A stretch of 64,000 nt of DNA from Phaeocystidibacter sp965659725 (GTDB taxonomy: Bacteria; Bacteroidota; Bacteroidia; Flavobacteriales; Schleiferiaceae): NCBI GenBank assembly GCA_965659725.1, contig CBFHXG010000006.1:1-64000 (forward strand), in the 5' to 3' direction. Positions within the stretch are counted from its first letter, which is position 1. Each line of letters opens with the position of its first letter. The notes beneath the pieces are model-generated. The model did no database searches and was not told where the DNA came from. It saw only the letters and a program-made list of their open reading frames with translations. The position numbers and the translations under genes are program-made. This document shows, piece after piece, positions 16,509-25,306 of the stretch.

Positions 16509-17855
16509 CTAGTACCCCTGATACTCTACCTCTCTCTCCTCAAAGGTGATCCCTTCTTGTGCGAGTTCTTCGAGGATAGGTTCATAGATCTCTTTTGTGG
16601 TAGGGAGGTGAACACCTGGAGTGGTGATAGTACCTTCTAAGATCATTCGGGTGGCGATACCAACCGGCAGGCCAACCGTTTCAGCCATGGCTGTATCGTC
16701 GGCACTTTTGCCTTTTCGCACCATCGAACTTTCAATCATCTTCAACTCTCCGTTCATACGGTAGCCGAACTTGTGCCACATTACGATCATGTCTTGATCC
16801 TCTGGATCCATGGCCCACTTCTTCTCCAAGATGTGCTGTAGGACCTGTGCCGGTGTGGCCGATTCCAAACCGATCGGAGTGTTTTCGAATATACCGAGCC
16901 ATTCGAGCTTTTCCATAACCTCAGAATCTTGAGGGATCTGCAGGTAATGCATGAGCTTCAACTCGACAGAGTCATCCGGATTATACCCCAATAATGTGTT
17001 GATGAAGGAGCGGTGGGTCAAGTCCTTCACTCCTTCTAACTCATAACTATCGTCGGTCATACCCAATTGTACAAATACGTTCCATGCCCGACAATAACCT
17101 GGTCGGCGGAGGGTTCCTCTATATATGGTTGGAATATCTTGCAAACCATACACCCCGCGATAGCGAAGCGAATCTCGGTTGGCATATCCTTCGAAACGAC
17201 CATAATGCGGTACGTTGATGAACTCCGTTCTGCGGAACAACTGGTGGTAAGGAATGTACTTGTATTTACCTTCCTGCTTGAACTTAACGGCTCCACCTGC
17301 TCCTGCCAGCACTACATTACGCGGATTCCAGCTGAATTTATAACCCCACGGATTATTGTCGGATTCCGGTGCCACCAAGCCCCCAGTAAACGACTCAAAG
17401 ATGGTCATCTCACCACCATTGTCGCGGATCTCATCCAGCACCTTCATGGCTGAGAGGTGGTCGATGCCAGGGTCAACGCCTATCTCATTCATCAAAACAA
17501 CTCCAGCTTCCATCGCAGCATCGTTCAACGCTTCCATTGCCTTGCTCACATAGCTGGCAGTAACCATATGCTTTTTAAATTGGATGCAATCTTCGGCGAC
17601 TGGTATATGCATGTGGGCAGGAAGCATGCTGATTACAAGATCAGCCTTTTGAATCTGAGTCCTACGGGCATCGTCGTCCATGATATCCAGACTGATCGCC
17701 TCTATACGTTCATGGATACTCGCTCGTTTTTCGGCTAAGAATTTATCTCTATCACAAATAGTGATGTTCCAGTCATTCTGGTTTGCAAATCGAGATAGGT
17801 ATTGTACGAGGCTTTTGGTAGATCTTCCAGCTCCGATCAAGAGAATATTTTTCAT
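16509..17855 (-). CDS. Saccharopine dehydrogenase / lysine-ketoglutarate reductase family protein
   Basis: This is a 448-residue oxidoreductase. Residues 1-125 are a Rossmann domain beginning ILLIGAGRSTKSLVQYLS, and the rest is the saccharopine dehydrogenase C-terminal domain (MNEIGVDPGIDHLSAMKVLD, then FESFTGGLVAPESDNNPWGYKFSW, split here only for length). It would act in lysine breakdown via saccharopine with NAD(P); whether it takes the reductase or dehydrogenase step is not clear. No other lysine gene is adjacent. A complete promoter (17895-17923) precedes it. Confidence 0.85.
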   Translation of the reverse strand: MKNILLIGAGRSTKSLVQYLSRFANQNDWNITICDRDKFLAEKRASIHERIEAISLDIMDDDARRTQIQKADLVISMLPAHMHIPVAEDCIQFKKHMVTASYVSKAMEALNDAAMEAGVVLMNEIGVDPGIDHLSAMKVLDEIRDNGGEMTIFESFTGGLVAPESDNNPWGYKFSWNPRNVVLAGAGGAVKFKQEGKYKYIPYHQLFRRTEFINVPHYGRFEGYANRDSLRYRGVYGLQDIPTIYRGTLRRPGYCRAWNVFVQLGMTDDSYELEGVKDLTHRSFINTLLGYNPDDSVELKLMHYLQIPQDSEVMEKLEWLGIFENTPIGLESATPAQVLQHILEKKWAMDPEDQDMIVMWHKFGYRMNGELKMIESSMVRKGKSADDTAMAETVGLPVGIATRMILEGTITTPGVHLPTTKEIYEPILEELAQEGITFEEREVEYQGY

Positions 17856-17894
17856 GTTTGATTAAGCGTTCATCAGTTCACGATTCATGGATCT

Positions 17895-17923
17895 CAAAGT
17901 TATAAATTGAACACACCCAGCAA
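17895..17923 (-). promoter_or_regulatory. Promoter of the saccharopine dehydrogenase gene
   Basis: On the minus strand, TTG (17923-17921), an 18-base spacer and TAACTTTG (17902-17895) match the Bacteroidota housekeeping promoter. Transcription would begin about 30 bases upstream of the ATG at 17855. Confidence 0.6.
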
Positions 17924-17956
17924 GCGTTAAGCTCCATTTTTTCTTAGCTTTCGACC

Positions 17957-18733
17957 ATGGTTGAACGACATTACTACGGACTCCTTTTTACCTTATTGAT
18001 TTCCTGTATGCTACAAGCACAGGTTGTAAAGATCGAGAGTCCCTTTCCCGTAAAAGTTGCCATGGATTCCCTCATAAGTCCGTTAGCCTCCACACAATCC
18101 GTTGTGAGATTAACAGGAAGTGAACCGGTTCGCCTCTATATTCTTGCAGATGATACTGTGCTGACACAAAAATCGATCGACCTCAACACCTCTGAAAAAC
18201 GCCGCTATGTGATCGAGGAAAACGGCGTGGGTGGGTATGACCTCTTCTATCGTTCAGGAAGTTTTTCTGATAAAGCCACTGAGATCGGTACCTGGTTATC
18301 TTGGGAGGGAATGATTCCACCCAAAAATGTGGTTGACGATCATTATGTCATTCCTAACGACTCCCTCGTTCCTATCCTCACGGAAACCGGAATCGATTCC
18401 ACACCAGTACAAGGGGCTATCGGTTCAACCAAAACCTTCGAAGCATTGATAGAAGAACTTGAGAATACGGAATACGAGTTCAGTAGAAGTCAGCTTATCC
18501 TAAATTGGGCAGATCACAATGATCTAACTGTAGCCCAGATCAAAGAATTGGCAGAAACCTCACAATTCGACCCAGCTCGTTTTCTTCTCTTGCAAACGCT
18601 TTATCCAAAGTGCATTGACAAAGAGAATTACGAACAATTGGCTTCAACTTTCCTTTATCCACCATATCAAAGTCAATTTAAACAATGGCTCAAACAGCAA
18701 AACGAAACTTCCTCCTCGCAGGAGCAACTTTAA
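17957..18733 (+). CDS. Secreted DUF4476 protein
   Basis: This is a 258-residue protein with a signal peptide (1-22, ending LQAQ). Residues about 30-125 look like a beta-sandwich repeat. Residues about 158-245 match DUF4476: FEALIEELENTEYEFSR, LTVAQIKELAETSQFDPAR, then LYPKCIDKENYEQLASTF. DUF4476 is common in secreted Bacteroidota proteins, and its function is unknown. Its last 49 bases overlap the DUF423 gene in another frame. Confidence 0.8.
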   Translation: MVERHYYGLLFTLLISCMLQAQVVKIESPFPVKVAMDSLISPLASTQSVVRLTGSEPVRLYILADDTVLTQKSIDLNTSEKRRYVIEENGVGGYDLFYRSGSFSDKATEIGTWLSWEGMIPPKNVVDDHYVIPNDSLVPILTETGIDSTPVQGAIGSTKTFEALIEELENTEYEFSRSQLILNWADHNDLTVAQIKELAETSQFDPARFLLLQTLYPKCIDKENYEQLASTFLYPPYQSQFKQWLKQQNETSSSQEQL

Positions 18734-19077
18734 TGCTTCTGGCCATCATAGCCGGAGCTTTTGGAACTCACACATTAAAAGCTAAGCTTGAACCTGGCTT
18801 GGTAGAGGCTTATGTTATCGCCGTGCGGTATCAGGTCTATCACGGTCTAGCATTGTTGATCCTTTCCATGATCCCACACGCCAAAAAGGCCGTCTTCTAT
18901 TTTATGTTGATAGGCATCATACTCTTCTCGGGCTCTATCTATCTATTAACCTTAGACGTATTGATGGGAGTAGACCTAAGCTTCTTAGGTCTCGTTACTC
19001 CTTTGGGAGGAACTCTGCTCATCATCGCATGGGCTTTACTTCTAATTAACATTGTTCGTGAAAAGTCAGGAAAATGA
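18685..19077 (+). CDS. DUF423 family membrane protein
   Basis: This is a 130-residue protein with four hydrophobic helices (about 8-30, 45-63, 68-88, 95-122). The motif AGAFGTHTLKAKL and the RYQVYHGLALL segment are the DUF423 hallmarks. The start at 18685 lies inside the preceding gene; a shorter start at the in-frame ATG at 18733 would remove most of the first helix, so I keep the long form. Function is unknown. Confidence 0.85.
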   Translation: MAQTAKRNFLLAGATLMLLAIIAGAFGTHTLKAKLEPGLVEAYVIAVRYQVYHGLALLILSMIPHAKKAVFYFMLIGIILFSGSIYLLTLDVLMGVDLSFLGLVTPLGGTLLIIAWALLLINIVREKSGK

Positions 19078-19100
19078 GAATGATTTAACCAATAAGTCTC

Positions 19101-19108
19101 TAATTTTG
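19101..19108 (+). promoter_or_regulatory. -7 element of pckA
   Basis: TAATTTTG fits TAnnTTTG exactly, 32 bases before the pckA ATG. I see no TTG at the usual distance upstream, so a regulator may help recruit polymerase. Confidence 0.45.
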
Positions 19109-19139
19109 CTACCATAACCCAACAGTCGATTCTTAACTC

Positions 19140-20753
19140 ATGAGTAATCAAGCGATCAAACCGTCCAATTCTGACCTCACGGGATTGGGTATACGGGATG
19201 CGCAAGTTCATTGGAACCTCAGTCCAGAAGAACTTGCAGAGATCAGCATCGAAAAAAACATGGCCGTTCGTGCCGATTCAGGAGCGATCTCGGTTAACAC
19301 TGGTGAATTTACCGGACGTTCTCCTAAGGACCGTTTCATTGTGCGCGACGAAATCACAGAAGACCACGTTTGGTGGGGAGACATTAACATTGGCTTCGAT
19401 CCGGAGGCTTTCGACCGTCTACACGCGAAAGTAACCGATTACCTCTCTGGAAAAGAGATCTACGCACGCGACGTTTACGCATGTGCCGATGATCGTTACA
19501 AGATGAAGATCCGTGCAATCAACGAATTGCCATGGAGCAACTTGTTCGTTAGCAACATGTTCATCAATCCTAACGATGAGGAGTTGGCTAACTTCGATCC
19601 GGAATGGACCATTATCAATGCTCCTGGATTCAAGGCAGATCCTGAAGTTGACAGTACGCGTCAACACAACTTTGCCATTCTCAGCTTCTCCAAGAAAACT
19701 GCACTCATCGGAGGTACAGGTTATACAGGGGAAATGAAAAAAGGCATTTTCTCTGCTTTGAATTTCATACTTCCACATCAGAAGAACACATTGTCAATGC
19801 ACTGTTCTGCCAATGTAGGCGAAGATGGAGATACAGCCATCTTCTTCGGATTGTCGGGAACAGGTAAAACGACTCTTTCCGCAGATCCAAACCGCAGGCT
19901 TATCGGTGATGATGAGCATGGATGGACATCCGACAATGCCATCTTCAACTTCGAAGGAGGGTGTTACGCGAAGGTCATCGACCTCAGCGAGGAGAAAGAG
20001 CCCGATATCTTCAAGGCGATCAAGCCAGGTGCACTTCTTGAGAACGTAACGTTCAAAGAAGGTACCAACGAAGTTGACTTCCACGATAAGTCGATCACAG
20101 AGAATACTCGTGTGAGCTACCCGATCGAACACATCAACAATATCCAAGTACCATCCGTAGGTCATGATCCGAAGAACATCTTCTTCCTGACCGCAGATGC
20201 CACTGGCGTGTTGCCTCCGATCTCGAAGCTCACCCCAGGTCAGGCTGCTTACCACTTCATCTCTGGCTATACCGCTAAGGTTGCTGGTACAGAAGCAGGT
20301 ATCACCGAACCTGTTGCAGCATTTAGCGCATGCTTTGGTGCGCCATTCATGCCGCTCCACCCTACCGCTTACGCCGAAATGCTATCTCAGAAGATGCAAG
20401 AAGCAGGTGTTAATGTATGGTTGGTAAACACAGGATGGTCTGGTGGTGGATATGGAACGGGTTCCCGTATCAAGCTCAAGTACACACGAGCCATGATCAC
20501 AGCTGCACTCAATGGCCAGCTAGATGATGAAAAGTATAAGGAGCACCCAGTATTCGGCTTACATATGCCAACTGAATGTCCAAACGTACCTGACGAGATC
20601 CTACACCCTCGTCGTACATGGGCCAACGGCGACGCGTACGACGAAGCAGCACTTACCTTAGCAGGCAAGTTCGAAAAGAACTTCAGCAAGTTTGCCGATG
20701 GTGCAAGTGAAGAGATCTTGAACGGCGGACCAAAGGTTTCAGCCAAGGTCTAA
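19140..20753 (+). CDS. pckA: Phosphoenolpyruvate carboxykinase (ATP)
   Basis: This is a 537-residue enzyme that turns oxaloacetate and ATP into phosphoenolpyruvate, CO2 and ADP, the first committed step of gluconeogenesis. GEFTGRSPKDRFIV near residue 57 binds oxaloacetate, GLSGTGKT (237-244) is the kinase P-loop, and LIGDDEHGW and FEGGCYAK follow. Length matches the ATP-dependent class. Acetyl-CoA synthetase lies just downstream behind its own terminator-separated unit, so this section serves growth on acetate or amino acids. Confidence 0.97.
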   Translation: MSNQAIKPSNSDLTGLGIRDAQVHWNLSPEELAEISIEKNMAVRADSGAISVNTGEFTGRSPKDRFIVRDEITEDHVWWGDINIGFDPEAFDRLHAKVTDYLSGKEIYARDVYACADDRYKMKIRAINELPWSNLFVSNMFINPNDEELANFDPEWTIINAPGFKADPEVDSTRQHNFAILSFSKKTALIGGTGYTGEMKKGIFSALNFILPHQKNTLSMHCSANVGEDGDTAIFFGLSGTGKTTLSADPNRRLIGDDEHGWTSDNAIFNFEGGCYAKVIDLSEEKEPDIFKAIKPGALLENVTFKEGTNEVDFHDKSITENTRVSYPIEHINNIQVPSVGHDPKNIFFLTADATGVLPPISKLTPGQAAYHFISGYTAKVAGTEAGITEPVAAFSACFGAPFMPLHPTAYAEMLSQKMQEAGVNVWLVNTGWSGGGYGTGSRIKLKYTRAMITAALNGQLDDEKYKEHPVFGLHMPTECPNVPDEILHPRRTWANGDAYDEAALTLAGKFEKNFSKFADGASEEILNGGPKVSAKV

Positions 20754-20775
20754 TCCGATCATCATCATAGAAAAG

Positions 20776-20804
20776 AAGGGACTCCTACGGGGTCCCTTTT
20801 TTTT
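20776..20804 (+). terminator. Rho-independent terminator after pckA
   Basis: AAGGGAC pairs with GTCCCTT across a 9-base loop, followed by an eight-base T run. It lies 23 nt after the pckA stop. Confidence 0.9.
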
Positions 20805-20885
20805 GACGTTCGATCCGTTTGCCATCCCACAACGCCTTTTGCCGCGAATGTGCTATTTTCAAATTCTCAACTTGATACCAACAAC

Positions 20886-22799
20886 ATGAGTTACTACCAT
20901 ATTGATTCTCCTGAAACGTATAAGAAAGCCTATGCCGCAAGTGTCAATGATCCCGATAAATTCTGGGGTGACATTGCCGAGGAAAGGTTCAAGTGGATCA
21001 AGAAATGGGACAAAGTATGCGATTGGAACTTTCAGGATCCCGACGTTAAGTGGTTCACGAATGCCAAGTTGAATATTACCGAGAATTGCCTCGACCGACA
21101 TCTTGAGGAGCGTGGAAATAAACTCGCTTTGATCTGGGAACCCAACGACCCAAAAGAGCGATTCGTTCGATATACCTATCGTGAACTTCACGAAAAGGTT
21201 TGTCAAATGGCCAATGTGCTCAAGAAACACGGAGTTGAAAAGGGAGATCGTGTGGCCATCTACATGCCGATGATCCCTGAATTGACGATCTCTGTCCTCG
21301 CCTGTGCCCGGATCGGAGCGATACACTCCGTTGTGTTCGCTGGCTTTTCTGCTCATTCCCTGGCCGATCGAATCAATGATGCACAGGCTAAGATGGTGCT
21401 CACCAGTGACGGACTTTACCGTGGAGCTAAAGAGATTCCCGTAAAACGAGTGGTGGACGAGGCCTTGCAAAACTGTCCTTCGGTTGAACGCGTGCTGGTT
21501 GCCGAACGCACACAGTGGGCCGTAAATATGGTCCAGGGTCGCGATCACTGGCTGCACGAAGAGTTAAAGGATGCCGATAAAGTATGCGAAGCGGAAACGA
21601 TGGATAGTGAAGACATGCTTTTCATCCTCTATACCTCTGGATCAACCGGAAAACCCAAAGGAGTTGTGCACACCTGCGGTGGATACATGGTCTATGCCGG
21701 ATACAGCTTCAAGAACGTTTTCCAGTATGAAGAAAGTGATATATACTGGTGTACGGCAGACATAGGTTGGATAACGGGACATACCTATATCGTATACGGA
21801 CCTCTACTGAATGGTGCTACGACTGTAATGTTCGAGGGTGTTCCAACCTTCCCCGATGCAGGTAGATTCTGGCAGGTATGCGATAAATACGGTGTCAATC
21901 AGTTCTACACCGCCCCCACCGCAATCCGCGCACTGATGGCTATGGGAGACGACCATGTCCTGTCCTACAGCCTGGATTCTCTTCGTGTGATCGGTACAGT
22001 TGGCGAGCCAATCAATGAAGAAGCATGGCAATGGTATTACATCCACGTTGGCAAAGAAAAATGCCCTGTTGTGGATACCTGGTGGCAAACCGAAACCGGA
22101 GGCATCATGATCTCGGGCTTGGGAAGTCATAGCCCAATGAAGCCAGCCCATGCAGGTAAGCCACTTCCTGGCATTCAACCTGTGCTGATCGATCAAGAAG
22201 GCAAGGAGATTGAAGAAAACGAAGTAGAAGGCTATCTCTGCATAAAACATCCTTGGCCTAGCATACTGCGTACCACCTATGGCGACCATGATCGCTGCAG
22301 GGTAACGTACTTTAGTCACTACGACGGATATTACTTCACTGGTGATGGTGCCAAACGTGACAAGGACGGCATGTACCGAATTATTGGTCGTGTGGATGAC
22401 GTCATCAATGTTTCGGGGCACCGTTTTGGAACGGCCGAGATCGAGAACGCCATCAATGCCAATGATCAGGTGGCTGAATCAGCGGTTGTAGGCTACCCGC
22501 ACGACATTAAAGGACAAGGAATCTATGCCTATGTAGTGACCAAGGAAAAGGTGTCGAATAGTGATATCCTTCGAGCAGAGATCATCGAAACCGTAGTAGA
22601 AGAGATCGGAAAGATCGCTAAACCCGATATGATCCAACTCGTATCTGGTCTTCCTAAGACACGTTCTGGAAAGATCATGCGTAGGATATTGAGAAAAGTA
22701 GCAGAAGGGGACACCTCAAATTTAGGGGACACCTCTACCCTTCTGGAACCTGATGTGGTTGATGATATCATCAAAGGGGCATCTGATCGAGAACGATAG
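20886..22799 (+). CDS. acs: Acetyl-CoA synthetase
   Basis: This is a 637-residue AMP-forming ligase. I use the ATG at 20886 (MSYYHIDSPETYKKAY); a GTG 36 bases upstream is in frame but adds no conserved sequence. Motifs seen: the phosphate loop YTSGSTGKPKGVVH, DTWWQTETGG, and RTRSGKIMRRIL, whose Lys596 is the site reversibly acetylated in the family. It activates acetate with ATP and CoA. It stands alone between two hairpins. Confidence 0.97.
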   Translation: MSYYHIDSPETYKKAYAASVNDPDKFWGDIAEERFKWIKKWDKVCDWNFQDPDVKWFTNAKLNITENCLDRHLEERGNKLALIWEPNDPKERFVRYTYRELHEKVCQMANVLKKHGVEKGDRVAIYMPMIPELTISVLACARIGAIHSVVFAGFSAHSLADRINDAQAKMVLTSDGLYRGAKEIPVKRVVDEALQNCPSVERVLVAERTQWAVNMVQGRDHWLHEELKDADKVCEAETMDSEDMLFILYTSGSTGKPKGVVHTCGGYMVYAGYSFKNVFQYEESDIYWCTADIGWITGHTYIVYGPLLNGATTVMFEGVPTFPDAGRFWQVCDKYGVNQFYTAPTAIRALMAMGDDHVLSYSLDSLRVIGTVGEPINEEAWQWYYIHVGKEKCPVVDTWWQTETGGIMISGLGSHSPMKPAHAGKPLPGIQPVLIDQEGKEIEENEVEGYLCIKHPWPSILRTTYGDHDRCRVTYFSHYDGYYFTGDGAKRDKDGMYRIIGRVDDVINVSGHRFGTAEIENAINANDQVAESAVVGYPHDIKGQGIYAYVVTKEKVSNSDILRAEIIETVVEEIGKIAKPDMIQLVSGLPKTRSGKIMRRILRKVAEGDTSNLGDTSTLLEPDVVDDIIKGASDRER

Positions 22800-22809
22800 G
22801 TCACAACGA

Positions 22810-22839
22810 GATAAGCCCCACATTGCTGCGGGGCTTATC
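22810..22839. terminator. Bidirectional hairpin between acs and the CsgG-like gene
   Basis: GATAAGCCCC and GGGGCTTATC form a perfect 10-bp stem with a 10-base loop between two convergent genes. There is no clear T run on the plus side, so it may act as an mRNA end stabiliser as much as a terminator. Confidence 0.7.
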
Positions 22840-22869
22840 CACTTCGCCTAATTGGTTTGGGTTGAGGCC

Positions 22870-23994
22870 TTAAGAGTTGGGTGTGCGGTTTACGGGAGCC
22901 TTGGCAATGTTGAAGCCAAGTATCACACCAAAGATGTTCGAGTTCAATTGTGGGCTAGGCGACCAATACACATTGATCGGGAGGTTGAGGTATCCAGAGT
23001 GGATCGTTTTGCCCAGCGCGAGGATCAATCCAGTATTGAGTTTCACTGGACCGCGACTATCAATATTAGTGATCAATTCAGCATTTACACCTTGAGGTAC
23101 TTCATCGGACAACACCCAATTATCGGATTCATCATAATAACCCTGCCCCATTCGGGTAACTCGGAAAGCCGGTCCAAAGCCAAATTCCCAACCATCGTAG
23201 CGCATACCATGTAGCACGGTCAAGCTAAAAGATGGATTTCCAGTTTCAATACCATTCACGGTAGGAATGAATTCAAAAAGAGCTTGGAAGTCTCCAGCAC
23301 TGATATACTGAGTTTCCCACTGGTAACCGAATACGGACATAACCGGATAGTTCATACCAAATCCTCCTTCCGACTTTGCTGCGGTCAATCGATCAGCAAC
23401 CTGGCCCTGGAAGACCTGTATACCAAATCGAGGACCGTTCAAGTTGACAGATGTCCTGCTATTGGTGATCGGTTTATCAAAGCTGGCAAGCATCTCATAT
23501 TTCACCTGATCCATTTCTATATCCAGTAGATCCTGAACGATCAGTGTTGTCATCGTCTGGATATCTTCAACTTGATTGACGAACTCGATCACAGAAGTTC
23601 GTTCGATACGCGCCCCTCGAACATCGATCAAGCGCAACGTATAGATGATCTTTTCTCCGAATTTTTCTACTGCTCCAGTGAGCATGTTCTGGGAACCTAA
23701 TATCTGCCCTGCTTCTACAAGCTGATTCTTACCAAAGCAAGTTGATATATCTATGCCCGCTTCTTCCATCGTATGAGCTACGTCATATTTATCCATAACC
23801 TCGAAACGCTGGGTCTTTTCTAGTTCAAGCCGAACTAAATTACCCATGGATACATTGTCGATGTTCAAACCCCTTGAATCCATGCTCAATACGGCAATGG
23901 TCTCACGGTCGTTGTTCATCGCATTGGAATTCTGCCCTTTCATTGTCATTGTACTAAAGGCAGTCAAACTGATAATAAGAGCTAATTTTCTCAT
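22870..23994 (-). CDS. CsgG-like N-domain fused to an outer-membrane barrel-like domain
   Basis: I start this 374-residue protein at the ATG at 23994, where a signal peptide begins (MRKLALIISLTAF). Residues about 28-165 have the CsgG/TolB-N like order: IAVLSMDSRGL, a helix NLVRLELEKTQRFEVMDK, then GAVEKFGEKIIYTLRLIDV. Residues about 185-370 are rich in alternating strands and aromatic ends (FGMNYPVMSVFGYQWETQY, WEFGFGPAFRV) like an 8-stranded barrel. No curli or secretion genes are adjacent. It is divergent from an HTH regulator. Function is not known to me. Confidence 0.7.
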   Translation of the reverse strand: MRKLALIISLTAFSTMTMKGQNSNAMNNDRETIAVLSMDSRGLNIDNVSMGNLVRLELEKTQRFEVMDKYDVAHTMEEAGIDISTCFGKNQLVEAGQILGSQNMLTGAVEKFGEKIIYTLRLIDVRGARIERTSVIEFVNQVEDIQTMTTLIVQDLLDIEMDQVKYEMLASFDKPITNSRTSVNLNGPRFGIQVFQGQVADRLTAAKSEGGFGMNYPVMSVFGYQWETQYISAGDFQALFEFIPTVNGIETGNPSFSLTVLHGMRYDGWEFGFGPAFRVTRMGQGYYDESDNWVLSDEVPQGVNAELITNIDSRGPVKLNTGLILALGKTIHSGYLNLPINVYWSPSPQLNSNIFGVILGFNIAKAPVNRTPNS

Positions 23995-24128
23995 GGCTCT
24001 GTGGTTTTGATTACACAGCAAACCTAGAGCAGTTTATTATCCCTGCATAACGGATTTTACGGTCGGCATTAACATTTAAAGCGATAAATCCGTAAAACCA
24101 CTCTCCTTCATTGATGAAAGCACTTGAA

Positions 24129-24163
24129 ATTTGCAAAAAATGCAAATCGGATATGTAGATTTG
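24129..24163 (+). promoter_or_regulatory. Promoter with overlapping palindrome upstream of the HTH regulator
   Basis: ATTTGCA-N5-TGCAAAT (24129-24147) is a perfect 7-bp inverted repeat. It covers the TTG (24131-24133) of a promoter whose -7 element is TAGATTTG (24156-24163), spacer 22. A further TTGCAAA half site follows at 24170. A protein bound here would block RNA polymerase; self-repression by the downstream HTH protein is the simplest reading. Confidence 0.55.
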
Positions 24164-24200
24164 TGAATATTGCAAAACAATAATCTGCAATTCTCATGCT

Positions 24201-25211
24201 ATGCGAGAAAAAGAAGAACTCTCTCAAAATAAATCCATCCAAGCCGATTTTTTGAGTCAGATAAAGTCGGTGTTACCCGCCTCAGCTTCCCTTGCACAAG
24301 AGCTATCAGAACAACTAGACATCAGCATGGATAGTGCTTATCGCAGGATCCGTGGAGAGACTCCGCTAACATTGAATGAGGCCTACAAGCTTGCTGAGAG
24401 CTACCACATCTCCTTGGGGGGACTTTCTGAGGAAGTGATGGGTATCGTGCAATTCGGCTATTCTCCCCTATCTCCTGATTTCAAGAGTATGGAGGATTAC
24501 CTTAGGCGACTTCTCGAAAACCTTAGGAAGATCAGCAAGGATGAAAATGCTCGAATCCTTTATTGCAGTCAAGATATTCCCGTCTTTCACAACGTGAGTT
24601 TAGATCGTGTAGCGGAATTCAAGATCTTCTATTGGATGCGCAGCATTATGAGCAACGAGGAAATGCTCCATCAGAAGTTCAGTGAGAATACAATCCCGGA
24701 GAACCTTCAGGCGATGGGAAGGGAGATCTACGAGGAATACCAGAAGATCGATTCAGCCGAGCTTTGGTCGAGGTCCACTATCAATAGTACCCTCCGACAA
24801 ATACAGTACTACTGGGAATCTGGAATATTCGAATCGCAAGAAGAGGCTCTCGAAGTTTTGAACGATATGCGTCGGTTGATAGAAGGCATAGAAAAGACGG
24901 CAGCGAGAGGTAGGAAGTCGGATGACGAGGACAGCGGAAAGTATGAAATGTACATCAGTGAGATTGAGCTGACAACGAACTGTGCACTGGTAGAGCTACA
25001 AGACATAAGTGCCGTGTTCTTAGGTCACCATACCTTTAATATGTTAGAGACCACCCACTCTATCTACTCGGATCAAACCCGAACGTGGTTCAAGAATATG
25101 ATGGGCAAGGCGACCTTGATCAGTTCTGTGGGAGAGAAATATCGATATCAATTTTTCCAAGACGCTTACAAGAAGATCGATCAGCTCAAGCATATAATGG
25201 AACAGGAATAG
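24201..25211 (+). CDS. HTH (BetR/Cro-like) transcriptional regulator with large C-terminal domain
   Basis: This 336-residue protein carries an N-terminal helix-turn-helix: SLAQELSEQLDISMDSAYRR (about 33-52), then IRGETPLTLNEAYKLAE. The 250-residue remainder is mostly helical (MEDYLRRLLENLRKISKD, FYWMRSIMSNEEMLHQKF) and has no motif I know; it may hold a ligand or partner site. ATG at 24197 is out of frame and ATG at 24201 is the start. Divergent from the CsgG-like gene, with a palindrome over its own promoter. Confidence 0.8.
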   Translation: MREKEELSQNKSIQADFLSQIKSVLPASASLAQELSEQLDISMDSAYRRIRGETPLTLNEAYKLAESYHISLGGLSEEVMGIVQFGYSPLSPDFKSMEDYLRRLLENLRKISKDENARILYCSQDIPVFHNVSLDRVAEFKIFYWMRSIMSNEEMLHQKFSENTIPENLQAMGREIYEEYQKIDSAELWSRSTINSTLRQIQYYWESGIFESQEEALEVLNDMRRLIEGIEKTAARGRKSDDEDSGKYEMYISEIELTTNCALVELQDISAVFLGHHTFNMLETTHSIYSDQTRTWFKNMMGKATLISSVGEKYRYQFFQDAYKKIDQLKHIMEQE

Positions 25212-25228
25212 GTGTACCAAAAGAAAGA

Positions 25229-25270
25229 GCCCAACAGTGGATGCATGTTGATCGGCACCTGCTGTTGGGC
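25229..25270. terminator. Bidirectional terminator between the HTH gene and guaB
   Basis: GCCCAACAG (25229-25237) pairs with CTGTTGGGC (25262-25270). The convergent genes end at 25211 and 25307. Confidence 0.7.
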
Positions 25271-25306
25271 TTGCATTTAAATCGGCGAATGCGCCAAAGT
25301 ATGCTA

